From Limiplasma sp031549415 (lineage in GTDB: Bacteria > Bacillota > Clostridia > Christensenellales > Aristaeellaceae): a stretch of 64,000 bases of DNA. Under the pieces are notes generated by a model. The model was not told the DNA's origin. It searched no databases and saw nothing but the letters and a program-made list of their open reading frames with translations. Where the stretch lies: positions 38,437 through 102,436 of the forward strand of contig JAVBPU010000003.1 in NCBI GenBank assembly GCA_031549415.1, given 5' to 3'. Position 1 is the stretch's first letter, and each line of letters opens with the position of its first letter. Made by a program: the position numbers and the translations under genes. This document shows, in pieces, positions 24,382 to 32,891 of this stretch.

Positions 24382-25078
24382 AATCCAAGATTTGAACGTG
24401 TTCTACGGGTCCATCCACGCCCTGCATGACATCAGCTTCACCGTAAACCAGGGGGAGATCGTCACGTTGATCGGGGCCAACGGCGCGGGGAAGACCACGG
24501 TGCTCCACGCCATTTCCCGGCTGATTCCTTTAAAGAGCGGCTCCATTGTTTTTAGCGGGAAGGACATTACCCGGGAGGAGGCCTACCGGCTGGTGCCCAT
24601 GGGCCTTTCCCAGGTGCCGGAGGGCCGCCGGGTGTTTGCCACCATGACCGTGCGGGAAAACCTGGAAATGGGGGCCTATACCCGGCGCAACAAAGGGGAG
24701 CTGGAAGCGGATTTGGACATGGTGTTCCACCACTTTCCGCGCCTGAAGGAGCGGATCAAGCAGCTGGCGGGCACCCTGTCCGGCGGGGAGCAGCAGATGC
24801 TGGCCACCGCCCGGGCGCTGATGAGCCACCCCTCGTTGCTGATGATGGATGAGCCCTCCATGGGCCTGTCGCCCATTTTGGTGGAGGAGATTTTCAGCAT
24901 CATCCAGGGCATCAACCAGGAGGGAACCACCATTTTGCTGGTGGAGCAAAACGCCCACATGGCGCTGTCCATTGCCAGCCGGGCCTATGTGCTGGAAACC
25001 GGGCATATCGTCATGGAAGGCGAAGCCAAACAGCTGCTGGACAATGAAAAGGTAAAAGAGGCGTATTTGGGCACCTGA
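24374..25078 (+). CDS. livF: Branched-chain amino acid ABC transporter ATPase LivF
   Basis: 234 residues, ATG overlapping the end of the fusion gene. The N-terminus LEIQDLNVFYGSIHALHDIS, Walker A GANGAGKTT (about 36-44), signature LSGGEQQMLATARAL and Walker B LLMMDEPSMGLSP are typical of LivF. It pairs with the LivG half of the fusion as the second nucleotide-binding domain powering import. Last gene of the liv operon; no clear terminator follows in the 74-bp gap. Confidence 0.96.
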   Translation: MLEIQDLNVFYGSIHALHDISFTVNQGEIVTLIGANGAGKTTVLHAISRLIPLKSGSIVFSGKDITREEAYRLVPMGLSQVPEGRRVFATMTVRENLEMGAYTRRNKGELEADLDMVFHHFPRLKERIKQLAGTLSGGEQQMLATARALMSHPSLLMMDEPSMGLSPILVEEIFSIIQGINQEGTTILLVEQNAHMALSIASRAYVLETGHIVMEGEAKQLLDNEKVKEAYLGT

Positions 25079-25152
25079 TCCTCGTTTTTCCAGGCAACTG
25101 GCCAAGCCGCCCGATCATATACTTTCCCAGGACCAGGAGGGGAGAGGATGCT

Positions 25153-25827
25153 ATGACGGGCGATATTTATGCGGTAAGCCATTCCATCGCGGGGGAGCGT
25201 CAATACCTGGGACAGACGGTGCTGACCTACAAGATCGCATATCCGCAATTTGTGACGTTTTCAGCCATGGCCAGCTTGCGGCGCATCAACGCCCATTACA
25301 AGCAGCAGGCCAGGGAATTGGCCGCCTACGTCCAGGAAAGGCTGTTTCTGGACGCGGTGGGGGATTGCATCAGCCGGCAGGACCAGGCGGCCCCCTGCCT
25401 GGCCTATGAGTTTCAGCGGCCCTTTGAGATGACCTATGGGGAGCGCTGCGCCATCAGCCTGTACATGGACGAATACACCTATACCGGCGGCGCCCACGGC
25501 AACACCCTGCGCCAAAGCGATACCTGGAACGCCCGCACGGCGGAGAGGATGCCGCTGTCGGCCCTGTTCCGGCCAGGGGTCAACTACCAGGACCGGATCT
25601 TGGCGGTGGTGATCCCGGAGGCCCAGCGGCGGGCGGAGGAAAACCCAACAGCGTTCTTCCCGGATGTGGGCAGCCTGGTGGCACAGAACTTTGACGAGGA
25701 GAATTTCTATTTGACCCCGGCGGGCATTGTGATCTACTACCAGCAATACGCCATCGCCCCGTATTCCTCCGGCATCCAGACCTTTGAGGTGCCCTACGGC
25801 CTGGTGGGGGCCCGGGTGATTTGCTAG
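25153..25827 (+). CDS. DUF3298 (RsiV-like) domain protein
   Basis: 224 residues behind AGGAGGGGAGAGG. No signal peptide or membrane helix is visible, unlike RsiV itself. YKIAYPQFV opens a DUF4163-like part, and DEYTYTGGAHGNTLRQSDTW followed by LSALFRPGVNYQDRI, NFYLTPAGIVIYYQQYAIAPYSSG and FEVPY are strong DUF3298 landmarks. In RsiV this domain binds lysozyme; many stand-alone members have no assigned role. The missing export signal is odd for that function, so a cytoplasmic or differently exported protein is implied. Neighbours give no clue. Confidence 0.8.
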   Translation: MTGDIYAVSHSIAGERQYLGQTVLTYKIAYPQFVTFSAMASLRRINAHYKQQARELAAYVQERLFLDAVGDCISRQDQAAPCLAYEFQRPFEMTYGERCAISLYMDEYTYTGGAHGNTLRQSDTWNARTAERMPLSALFRPGVNYQDRILAVVIPEAQRRAEENPTAFFPDVGSLVAQNFDEENFYLTPAGIVIYYQQYAIAPYSSGIQTFEVPYGLVGARVIC

Positions 25828-25926
25828 CGCAGGCGGGTTCCGTCTTGCCAACCGCCCCCCGGCCATGGTAGAATGGGGCTTACAAAACGGCCGGGCCAGT
25901 CTATGAGCCACAGAAGGAGCGACACC

Positions 25927-27213
25927 ATGCCGAATTTTTCCCTGGATGAGGCTGTCTGGAAGGCAGCCACGGAGCAATATACCACCCCCTTTCACCTGTA
26001 CGATGAAAAGGGCATCCGCGCCACGGCCCGCCTGTTACAGCGGGCCTTTGCCTGGGCCCCCAGCTTTCGGGAGTATTTTGCGGTGAAGGCGCTGCCCACC
26101 CCGGGCGTGCTGCGCCTTTTGCTGGAAGAGGGCTGCGGGCTGGACTGCGCCAGCCAGACGGAGCTGTGCCTGGCGGAGGCCCTGGGCTGCAAGGGCGCGG
26201 ACATCATGTTCAGCGCCAATGACGTGCCGCCCCAGGAATTTGCCCTGGCCCGGAAGCTGGACGCCCTCATCAACCTGGACGACATCACCCATATTGAAGC
26301 CCTGCGCCAAAACGGGGGCATTCCCCAGGAGATTTGCCTGCGCTACAACCCCGGCGGGGCCTTTGTGGTGGGCAACGCCATCATGGGCGACCCGGGGGAC
26401 GCCAAATACGGCATGACCCGGCAGCAGCTGTCGGAGGCTTTACAAACCCTAAAGGGCTATGGGGTCCGGCGCTTTGGGCTCCATGCCTTTTTAAGCAGCA
26501 ACACCACAGACGCCGCCTATTACCCGGCCCTGGCCCGGCTGCTGATGGAAACCGGTCGGGAGCTGGTGGCAGAAACCGGGCTCACCCTGGCCTTTTTGAA
26601 TCTGTCCGGCGGCATCGGCATCCCTTACCATCCGCAGGAGCCCCAGGCAGACCTGCTGGCCATTGGCCGGGGGGTGGAGCAAGCGTACCGGGAGGTGCTC
26701 CTGGCTGGTGGGCTCACAGGCGTGGCCATCAAAACCGAGCTGGGCCGCTACATGACCGGGCCCCATGGCTGGCTGGTGACCCATGTGACCCACGAAAAGC
26801 GCATTCACAAGCATTACCTGGGCCTGGACGCCTCCGCCTGCGATTTGATGCGCCCGGCCATGTACGGGGCCTATCACCACATCACCGTGCCGGGGAAGGA
26901 GCCTTTGCCCCATAGCATGAAGGTGGACGTGACGGGCAGCTTGTGTGAGAACAACGACAAGTTCGCCATCGACCGGATGTTGCCGGAAACAGCCATCGGC
27001 GATGTGCTGGTGATTCATGACACCGGAGCCCACGGGCTTTCCATGGGATACAACTATAACGGGAAGCTGCGCTGCAAAGAGGTGCTGTACAAAGAGGACG
27101 GCAGCTTCGCGCTGATCCGGCGGGCGGAGACCCCGATGGATTATTTTGCCACGCTGGATGTGGATGAGGGGTATGGGAGGATTGTGGAGAGTGTGGACGC
27201 TTCAATGATATGA
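25927..27213 (+). CDS. Diaminopimelate decarboxylase-like PLP enzyme
   Basis: 428 residues from ATG 25927, 7 bp after AAGGAG. The alanine-racemase-like barrel has YFAVKALPTPGVLRLLLEEG with the PLP Lys, GLDCASQTELCLA, LSGGIGIPYHP (phosphate loop) and, in the C-terminal domain, VDVTGSLCENNDKFAIDR with the family's CENND-like catalytic Cys region, then DTGAHGLSMGYNYN. These match the long LysA-like subfamily. It would convert meso-diaminopimelate to lysine, or decarboxylate a related amino acid. No lysine riboswitch is visible upstream, and no other lysine genes are near, so substrate is not certain. Confidence 0.85.
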   Translation: MPNFSLDEAVWKAATEQYTTPFHLYDEKGIRATARLLQRAFAWAPSFREYFAVKALPTPGVLRLLLEEGCGLDCASQTELCLAEALGCKGADIMFSANDVPPQEFALARKLDALINLDDITHIEALRQNGGIPQEICLRYNPGGAFVVGNAIMGDPGDAKYGMTRQQLSEALQTLKGYGVRRFGLHAFLSSNTTDAAYYPALARLLMETGRELVAETGLTLAFLNLSGGIGIPYHPQEPQADLLAIGRGVEQAYREVLLAGGLTGVAIKTELGRYMTGPHGWLVTHVTHEKRIHKHYLGLDASACDLMRPAMYGAYHHITVPGKEPLPHSMKVDVTGSLCENNDKFAIDRMLPETAIGDVLVIHDTGAHGLSMGYNYNGKLRCKEVLYKEDGSFALIRRAETPMDYFATLDVDEGYGRIVESVDASMI

Positions 27214-27241
27214 TTTGTAGCTTGGTTTTTGACGGCGGTGG

Positions 27242-27786
27242 GTGGTCCAACATGACCGCAGTTGGTGGCTCAACCTAACAGCAGTTGGTGTCCCAACTGG
27301 AAACGGCGTTGCCGACAGCAGTTGGTGTCCCAACTGGAAACGATGCCAAGGGGAGGTCTAGGGGGAACGGCGAGGTTCCCCCTTGGACCTCCCCTTAGCG
27401 ATCCCCTCCGCACCCCCTCCCCGCCCGGGGTTCCACCCCGGACCCCGCCGGGCTCTGCCCGGACCCGTCTCCACTAGGGAAGGGTAACGTTTGTTCATAT
27501 GCGTTCAAGTTACAATACACAAGTTGCATCCCGCCAAACCCCTCTTGTCCGCACGATGGTAAGCGGACATTGCCAGAATCTTGGAGGGGTCCGGGGTGTC
27601 CCCGGGCGGGGAGGGGGTGCTGGGAGGATTGTTAAGGAGGGAGCCAAGGGGGAACCTCGCCGTTCCCCCTAGGTCCCTCCTTAACGTCGTACCCAGTTGG
27701 GACACCAACTGCCGTCAGGTTGGGCCACCACCTGCAATCAGGTTGGGCCACCAACTGCCTTCAGGCTAGGCCACCAACTGCCATAC
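27242..27786 (+). repeat. Composite inverted-repeat element, copy 1
   Basis: Order: an array of CAGTTGGTG-type ~23-bp units; a long hairpin (AAGGGGAGGTC..GGGGGAAC / GTTCCCCC..GACCTCCCCTT, about 27347-27399); a CCCCGGGGT-type hairpin; a ~120-bp core near 27466-27585; then the same parts inverted (second long hairpin about 27633-27683, units to ~27786). No open frame of note. It fills the 27214-28003 gene-free interval together with MITE copy 2. Confidence 0.85.
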
Positions 27787-27829
27787 GATTTGGGGCCAGC
27801 CGCCCTCGCGGCCAGACCCTTTTTCTTTA

Positions 27830-27986
27830 GAGCAAATTCCGAAAACATAGCCCAGTCTTTGCGGAACTTTTCCCCCGGCGCGTTGCCTCGTCCGGTCAGC
27901 ATAGCGCCGCTATGCCTCCCTTCCTCGGCTGAGCGCCAGGGAAAAATCTCTCGCAAATCCTGTCGCTACGTTTTCGGAATGTGCTC
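27830..27986 (+). mobile_element. 157-bp MITE, copy 2
   Basis: Ends GAGCAAATTCCGAAAAC and GTTTTCGGAATGTGCTC are 17-bp inverted repeats with one mismatch, flanked by TA at 27828-27829 and 27987-27988. Same length as copy 1 and clearly similar throughout (CTTTGCGGA, CGGCGCGTTGCC, GCTGAGCGCCAGGGAAAAAT). Confidence 0.8.
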
Positions 27987-28003
27987 TAGTTGTCTAGGGC
28001 CTG

Positions 28004-28387
28004 TCAGTCCCCAATAGGATTCTCAATCAACGACGCGGCGCGGAACGCGTGGGAGTGACCATCGTTGACAGAGGTCTGCGCGTTCAGGAAGTGCACGTGG
28101 CGATCCCCCACCGGCACGGCCAGGCCGCTTTGGCCAACGATGACATGATAGTGATCATCATAAAAATCCGTGCGGACGGCCACTTCGTGCACATGCCCGC
28201 CGGATACGATGATGGCCGGGCCGCTGACCGTGGCAAAGCGGTGGTTATGGGGCTCTTCCTCCGCTTCCGCGATCATCACGCTGCCCAGCACCTCGTGGAC
28301 GTGGCGTTGGGGCATGGGGTCCGTGGAGCCAAAGGGCGGCGTGGGCATGGGAACCGGGCAGCAATGGCAGCAGTAATTCTCGTTCAT
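28004..28387 (-). CDS. YmaF family protein
   Basis: 127 residues from the ATG at 28387, 8 bp after GGAGG (an upstream in-frame ATG at 28408 lacks a site). A Cys/Pro-rich start (CCHCCPVPMPTPP) leads into regularly spaced His pairs: RHVHEVLGS, HNHRFATVSG, GGHVHEVAVRTDF, DHYHVIVGQSG, DRHVHFLNAQTSVNDGHSHAF. This is the YmaF pattern, of unknown function but clearly suited to binding metal. No signal peptide. It stands alone between the repeat block and the rfb genes. Confidence 0.85.
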   Translation of the reverse strand: MNENYCCHCCPVPMPTPPFGSTDPMPQRHVHEVLGSVMIAEAEEEPHNHRFATVSGPAIIVSGGHVHEVAVRTDFYDDHYHVIVGQSGLAVPVGDRHVHFLNAQTSVNDGHSHAFRAASLIENPIGD

Positions 28388-28624
28388 GGCAGTGTCCTCC
28401 AACATCATTTAGGCGCTTCGGCAATGCCCAAAAGGAGGGGCAAGGCCCTTTCATCCTATGCAGGGAACGCCCGACGGTTAGAGGCCCAAACCAGCATGAT
28501 GCTGGCTCCCCATTGGTTACGCTCCTGGGTACGCACCACCAGGAATGCTGCACAACTGGTTTTGTGCATGGCAAAAGCCCCCCAAGAGGGGGGACTCCAG
28601 GTTGTCAAAAAACCGACTTCTCGG

Positions 28625-28674
28625 GAGGTTTGGAGGGCCGCAGCCTCTCCAAGTGCATTCGTATCGGTTACCGC
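28625..28674 (+). repeat. Second copy of the TTGGAGGGGC hairpin family
   Basis: GGTTTGGAGGGCC..GCCTCTCCAAGTGCATTCGTATCG resembles 21441-21482. The 28409-28667 interval holds nothing else recognisable. Confidence 0.55.
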
Positions 28675-29687
28675 CCCCCATACATCTTCTGGTAATAATT
28701 CTGATACTCTCCGGCCAAAATCCGTTCCCACCAAGGCCCGTTGTCCAAATACCAGGCCACAGTCCTGTGAATCCCGTCCTCAAAGCGGGTGGCGGGCAGC
28801 CAGCCCAGCTCGGCATGAATCTTCGCCGGGTCGATGGCGTAGCGCAGGTCGTGGCCGGGGCGGTCCGCCACGTAGGTGATCAGGCTTTCCGGCTTGCCCA
28901 GTTCCTTCAAAATGGCCTTCACCACACTGAGATTGCTGCGCTCGTTGTGGCCGCCCACGTTGTAGGTTTCGCCCTCCCGGCCCTTTCGCAGCACCAGGTC
29001 GATGGCGGCGCAGTGGTCCTCCACATACAGCCAGTCCCGCACGTTTTCGCCCTGGCCGTAGACGGGCAGGGGCTGGTCCCGCAAAGCCCGCGTGATCATC
29101 AGGGGGATCAGCTTTTCCGGGAAATGGTAGGGGCCGTAGTTGTTGGAGCAGCGGGTGATGCTCACGGGCAGGCCGAAGGTGCGGGCATAGGCCAGCACCA
29201 GCAAATCCGCCGCCGCCTTGCTGGCGGAGTAGGGGGAGGAGGTGTGCAGGGGGGTCTCCTCGGTAAAGAACAGGTCGGGCCGGTCCAGGGGCAAATCGCC
29301 GTACACCTCGTCGGTGGATACCTGGTGGTAGCGCCGGATGCCGTATTTCCGGCAGGCGTCCATCAGCACCTGGGTGCCCAGGATGTTGGTGCGCAGGAAC
29401 ACCTCCGGGTCGGTGACAGAGCGGTCCACGTGGGTTTCCGCCGCAAAGTTCACCACCAGGTCCGGCTTTTCCGCTTCAAACAGGGCAAAGATGAAGGCCC
29501 GGTCCGCAATGTCCCCCTTCACGAAGCGGAACCTGGAGCTTTTCAGGGCCGTATCCAGGGTGGACAGGTTGCCCGCGTAGGTGAGGGCGTCCACGCAGAC
29601 CAGGGAATCCTCCGGGTGGTGGGCCAGCTCGTAGTACACAAAATTGCCGCCAATAAAGCCCGCGCCGCCGGTGACCAATATTTTCAT
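28668..29687 (-). CDS. rfbB: dTDP-glucose 4,6-dehydratase
   Basis: 339 residues of the extended short-chain dehydrogenase family. VTGGAGFIGGNFVYY binds NAD; the STDEVYGDL and YSASKAAADLLV motifs give the catalytic Thr/Asp/Glu and Tyr-x-x-x-Lys, and RCSNNYGPYHFPEKLIP is specific to RfbB/RmlB. It makes dTDP-4-keto-6-deoxyglucose, the precursor of rhamnose and other deoxysugars of surface polymers. rfbA lies 12 bp upstream on the same strand. The RmlC and RmlD genes are not in this window. Confidence 0.96.
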   Translation of the reverse strand: MKILVTGGAGFIGGNFVYYELAHHPEDSLVCVDALTYAGNLSTLDTALKSSRFRFVKGDIADRAFIFALFEAEKPDLVVNFAAETHVDRSVTDPEVFLRTNILGTQVLMDACRKYGIRRYHQVSTDEVYGDLPLDRPDLFFTEETPLHTSSPYSASKAAADLLVLAYARTFGLPVSITRCSNNYGPYHFPEKLIPLMITRALRDQPLPVYGQGENVRDWLYVEDHCAAIDLVLRKGREGETYNVGGHNERSNLSVVKAILKELGKPESLITYVADRPGHDLRYAIDPAKIHAELGWLPATRFEDGIHRTVAWYLDNGPWWERILAGEYQNYYQKMYGGR

Positions 29688-29699
29688 TGCACTTCTCCT

Positions 29700-30599
29700 T
29701 TACTCCGCCGCTTTGTCATAGAGGATGCGGCCTTCCGCCACCCGCCGCAAATGCTCCCCATAGGGGGATTTTCCGTAGCGCTCCGCGGAAGAGAGCAGCA
29801 GATCCCTGCTGATCCAGCCTTTGCTGTAGGCGATCTCCTCCAGGGCGGCAATTTTGATGCTTTGCCGCTTCTCCACCATTTGCACAAAGGTGGCGGCCTC
29901 CACCAAAGAATCGATGGTGCCGGTATCCAGCCAGGCAAAGCCCCGGCCCAGCACCTTGGCTTGCAGCTGGCCCATTTGCAGGTACAGATCGTTCAGGCTG
30001 GTGATTTCCAGCTCTCCCCGGTGGCTGGGCCGTACCTGCTTGGCCAGGGCAGTCACCCGGCGGTCATAGAAATACAGGCCTGTGATGCAGTAGTTGCTCT
30101 TGGGTTCCTTGGGCTTTTCCTCCACGGACAGCACCTTGCCGTTCCGGTCAAACTCCACAATGCCAAAGCGTTCCGGGTCGCTGACGTAATAGCCAAAGAT
30201 GGTGGCCTTGCCCTCTTGGGCGTTTTTCACCGCATCGGCCAGCATGGCGGAAAACCCGTTGCCGTAGAAGATATTGTCCCCCAGCACCATGGCGCAGGCG
30301 TCGCCGCCGATGAATGCCTCGCCCAGCAGGAAGGCCTGGGCCAGGCCGTCCGGGGAGGGCTGCACCTGGTAGTGCAGGGACAGGCCAAACTGGCTGCCGT
30401 CCCCCAGCAGGGCCTCAAAGCGCGGGGTGTCCGTGGGGGTGGAGATGATGAGGATCTCACGAATCCCCGCCAGCATCAGCGTGGACAGGGGATAGTAGAT
30501 CATGGGCTTATCATACACCGGCAGCAGCTGCTTGCTGGTGACCATGGTAAGGGGGTAGAGCCGGGTGCCCGCGCCGCCTGCCAGAACAATGCCTTTCAT
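29700..30599 (-). CDS. rfbA: Glucose-1-phosphate thymidylyltransferase
   Basis: 299 residues from the ATG at 30599, the start giving the canonical MKGIVLAGGAGTRLYPLT. KQLLPVYDKPMIYYPLSTLM, GDNIFYGNG and FAWLDTGTIDSLVEA are RmlA landmarks. It makes dTDP-glucose from dTTP and glucose 1-phosphate and feeds RfbB. Note that dTTP supply also depends on thymidylate kinase at 15913. An AT-rich promoter with TATAAT lies just upstream. Confidence 0.96.
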   Translation of the reverse strand: MKGIVLAGGAGTRLYPLTMVTSKQLLPVYDKPMIYYPLSTLMLAGIREILIISTPTDTPRFEALLGDGSQFGLSLHYQVQPSPDGLAQAFLLGEAFIGGDACAMVLGDNIFYGNGFSAMLADAVKNAQEGKATIFGYYVSDPERFGIVEFDRNGKVLSVEEKPKEPKSNYCITGLYFYDRRVTALAKQVRPSHRGELEITSLNDLYLQMGQLQAKVLGRGFAWLDTGTIDSLVEAATFVQMVEKRQSIKIAALEEIAYSKGWISRDLLLSSAERYGKSPYGEHLRRVAEGRILYDKAAE

Positions 30600-30635
30600 G
30601 GGGAAACAGCCCCTTTCACGAATGAAGATGAGAAC

Positions 30636-30664
30636 ATTATAAAGGAAAATGACGAAAATGGGAA
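30636..30664 (-). promoter_or_regulatory. Predicted promoter for rfbAB
   Basis: Minus-strand TTCCCA (30664-30659), 17 bp, TATAAT (30641-30636), about 37 bp before the rfbA start. The -35 box is weak. Confidence 0.5.
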
Positions 30665-30735
30665 GCCAAGCCGAGGCAAAACGGCGCAAACGTATGTAAA
30701 CGGGGGATGCAGAGGCTTCGCCTCCGCACCTCCCC

Positions 30736-30788
30736 CAGGGCTTTCGCCCTGGACCCTTTCTCTGGCCGCGTTTCACGCGGCCAGAGAT
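30736..30788 (+). repeat. Two-hairpin REP-like repeat
   Basis: CAGGGCTTTCGCCCTG followed by a stem TCTCTGGCCGCG/CGCGGCCAGAGA with TTTCA in the loop. Similar pairs lie near 50304 and, inverted, near 57437. The 30665-30914 interval holds nothing else. Confidence 0.65.
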
Positions 30789-30914
30789 GGAAAAATGTAT
30801 CGCTGCCAGTGTCAAACAAGCTATGCTATGGGCAGGGGGGACGAGCACGCCAAACGTATGAGATGGTATTGCGTGTCACGGCAATGGATTTGAGGCCACC
30901 GCCTCGCGCCTTTT

Positions 30915-31115
30915 CTTAGAATAGATAGGCGCAACGCGACAGCGGTTCCTGATCCTGAAAGTGTTCCTGCACGTCCTTGTACCAATTCATAGGATTCTCT
31001 TTCAGCGCAGCGCATAGTCCGCTGGTCTGTGGTGGATTCGTTTCACAATCTCGGTTTGCGTTCCCATAGCATCTGTGGTACTCATCTGTCCCTTGATAGC
31101 GATTTGCTGTTGCAC
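30915..31115 (-). pseudogene. Possible remnant of a small gene
   Basis: On the minus strand a GTG-started frame reads QQQIAIKGQMSTTDAMGTQT, then EIVKRIHHRPADYALR, and stops; an overlapping frame continues with LKENPMNWYKDVQEHFQDQE and stops at 30915. Joined by one frameshift they would give a ~65-residue protein. There is no good ribosome site and no family is recognised; chance open frames remain possible. Confidence 0.25.
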
Positions 31116-31136
31116 GCGTTTGGCGTGAGGGACGGG

Positions 31137-31168
31137 AAACGGCGGCGTTCGCTGGAACGCCGCCGTTT
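31137..31168 (-). terminator. Terminator-like hairpin after the lipoprotein gene
   Basis: AAACGGCGGCGTTC-GCTG-GAACGCCGCCGTTT, a perfect 14-bp stem 25 bp downstream of the gene ending at 31193. The T-run is short. Confidence 0.7.
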
Positions 31169-31192
31169 CATTACAAGGAGGCGAATTTCGGG

Positions 31193-32626
31193 TTAGTTGG
31201 CAGCGTCCTCGAAGGTATCGTCCAATGAATATGTATGATTTGTGAAATGATAAATATTAAACACCTCTGTGGTATAATAAGTACCAATATCTGCGAAGCG
31301 ATGTTTAGCGCCATACCATGTCTTGCCAATGCCGATCTCGCAATAATATTGCCCTTCGGGAAGTCGGATGGAGGCTTGCTTGTCGGCATTGATATATACC
31401 ATGGCTTGCAGTTCATCATCATAGACTCGATAAACACTAATACAACGACTATAACCATCTTTAACGGGCTTAAAGGTGATCCGCTCTCCCGTGCTATCAC
31501 CTACAATAAGACCAGACTCTGGAACAGGTAATGCGGGATAATCGGGCAACTTTGCGGCAAAACCAGTCAACTCGTCGTCGAAGTATGTTGGATCGGTGAC
31601 AATGCCGTTTTGTTCGTGGGTATAATAGGTGGATGCTTGAATATCGGTAGGCAGAGAAAGCAGCGAAAAGGTGTAGCTTTCATCTTGATCGCCGCCCTTA
31701 GTATATTGGTAGTCTATCATTGTTTTAAGCATTATTCCGAGTAAATAAGTCCGCAACTCTGATGCAGAACATTGATTTGCATCTTCGAGATAGGGAAGAA
31801 GTTCTTTGAGAGTCTCCATTGCAGCTTTGGTTCGATCGTTGAGCTTTGGGACAGTAAAAGAAATCGTCGCATTTTCAGGCCCGGCAGATACGTCCATAGA
31901 GCAACCCTTGATCCCCAAGAATTGAGGCACATAAGAAATTGCTTCAAGCCCAAAGGGATCAGGGTCCGTGGGCACCAGATGGTTGCGGGTCGCAAAAGAT
32001 TCGAATATGGGGGTCACGGTTAGGGAACTTAGATCTTTCGGTTTTTTGCTCCCCAACGCAAAGGGAGAAGGCATCAAATAATCAACGACTGCCTTGAGAA
32101 GGGTTTTATCCGCAAAGGTTTTGGGGGCTTTGCTTGCCAGCTTTTCCACGGTCTTTTGTAAAAAGGTTTCCTCGCCTTCGTCGTAGTTCACCTGGTACCC
32201 GTCTCCCTTGGATACGAGGACCAGGTTGATTTTGAAGGAACTGTCAAAGGCAAGGATCGATTTTTGCACACCCTCCAGCCAAGCCACTGGGTTGTCGCCA
32301 TATTTGGGCTGTGATTTGATGTCGGGCTGGCCAGAAACAAGCATAAAGCTTACAGAGAGCGGCTTTCCCGCTGAAATATCAAATTTTTCCAAGGAAAAAG
32401 TAATCTCGCTGACACCTTGCTGAGCAATGAAGCGCTGCCAGCCATTTTGAGCAGTAGCACTCAGGTTTTTCACTTCTGTTTGCAAAAAGCTTTCCACGGC
32501 TGCTTTCACTTTGTCGGAATCAACGGTGGGAGGGGGGGACTTTTCCGCATGGCTCTCCGCGACAGAGCAAGCTACAAGGGAGAAAACAAAGAGACATACG
32601 AGGAGGAAAACCAATCGCTTTTTCAT
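31193..32626 (-). CDS. Large lipoprotein of unknown function
   Basis: 477 residues from the ATG at 32626, preceded by AAAGGA. The signal sequence LVFLLVCLFVFSLVACS ends in an LVAC lipobox, so Cys20 or so is lipidated and the protein sits on the outer face of the membrane. The rest has no recognised domain: a first half with helical VKAAVESFLQTEVKN and EETFLQKTVEKLAS, and a C-terminal ~110 residues with aromatic-rich strands (RLPEGQYYCEIGIGKTWYG). Base composition is clearly more AT-rich than the neighbours, suggesting transfer. It stands alone with its own promoter and terminator. Confidence 0.75.
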   Translation of the reverse strand: MKKRLVFLLVCLFVFSLVACSVAESHAEKSPPPTVDSDKVKAAVESFLQTEVKNLSATAQNGWQRFIAQQGVSEITFSLEKFDISAGKPLSVSFMLVSGQPDIKSQPKYGDNPVAWLEGVQKSILAFDSSFKINLVLVSKGDGYQVNYDEGEETFLQKTVEKLASKAPKTFADKTLLKAVVDYLMPSPFALGSKKPKDLSSLTVTPIFESFATRNHLVPTDPDPFGLEAISYVPQFLGIKGCSMDVSAGPENATISFTVPKLNDRTKAAMETLKELLPYLEDANQCSASELRTYLLGIMLKTMIDYQYTKGGDQDESYTFSLLSLPTDIQASTYYTHEQNGIVTDPTYFDDELTGFAAKLPDYPALPVPESGLIVGDSTGERITFKPVKDGYSRCISVYRVYDDELQAMVYINADKQASIRLPEGQYYCEIGIGKTWYGAKHRFADIGTYYTTEVFNIYHFTNHTYSLDDTFEDAAN

Positions 32627-32702
32627 AAAATACCATCCTTTCTGTGGGAGCAAAGCCATGGGTTCTTCACTTGGGAAATATCAGGAATAGGAATATTCTG
32701 GT

Positions 32703-32731
32703 ATTATACCAACAAAAGGCACCATTGTCAC
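32703..32731 (-). promoter_or_regulatory. Predicted sigma-A promoter for the lipoprotein
   Basis: Minus-strand GTGACA (32731-32726), 17 bp, TATAAT (32708-32703). Confidence 0.65.
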
Positions 32732-32822
32732 CACTTAGAATGAAAACATCAGGGCTACCGCAGGAAATGCGGTGGCCGGGGCAAAACGGCGCAAACAAGC
32801 AGAACAAACATTCCCCAAAACA

Positions 32823-32851
32823 TTGACAAACCCAGGAAAACCCCGTATGAT
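32823..32851 (+). promoter_or_regulatory. Predicted sigma-A promoter for ruvCAB-queA
   Basis: TTGACA (32823-32828), 17 bp, TATGAT (32846-32851), 40 bp before ruvC. Confidence 0.75.
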
Positions 32852-32891
32852 GAACGGTGATGCGCAGGAAAAAGAAATGCGGAGGGGTTCC

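Noticed and set aside
25847..25926. Lysine riboswitch upstream of the LysA-like gene
   Set aside because: The gap is only about 100 bp and lacks the long conserved leader such a riboswitch needs.
27481..27560. Small plus- or minus-strand protein in the composite element core
   Set aside because: Open frames there are short, lack ribosome sites and are not kept between copies 1 and 2.
28545..30893. 782-residue plus-strand frame opposite rfbB and rfbA
   Set aside because: Both minus-strand genes are unmistakable RmlB and RmlA homologues; the long frame is a product of GC-rich codon use.
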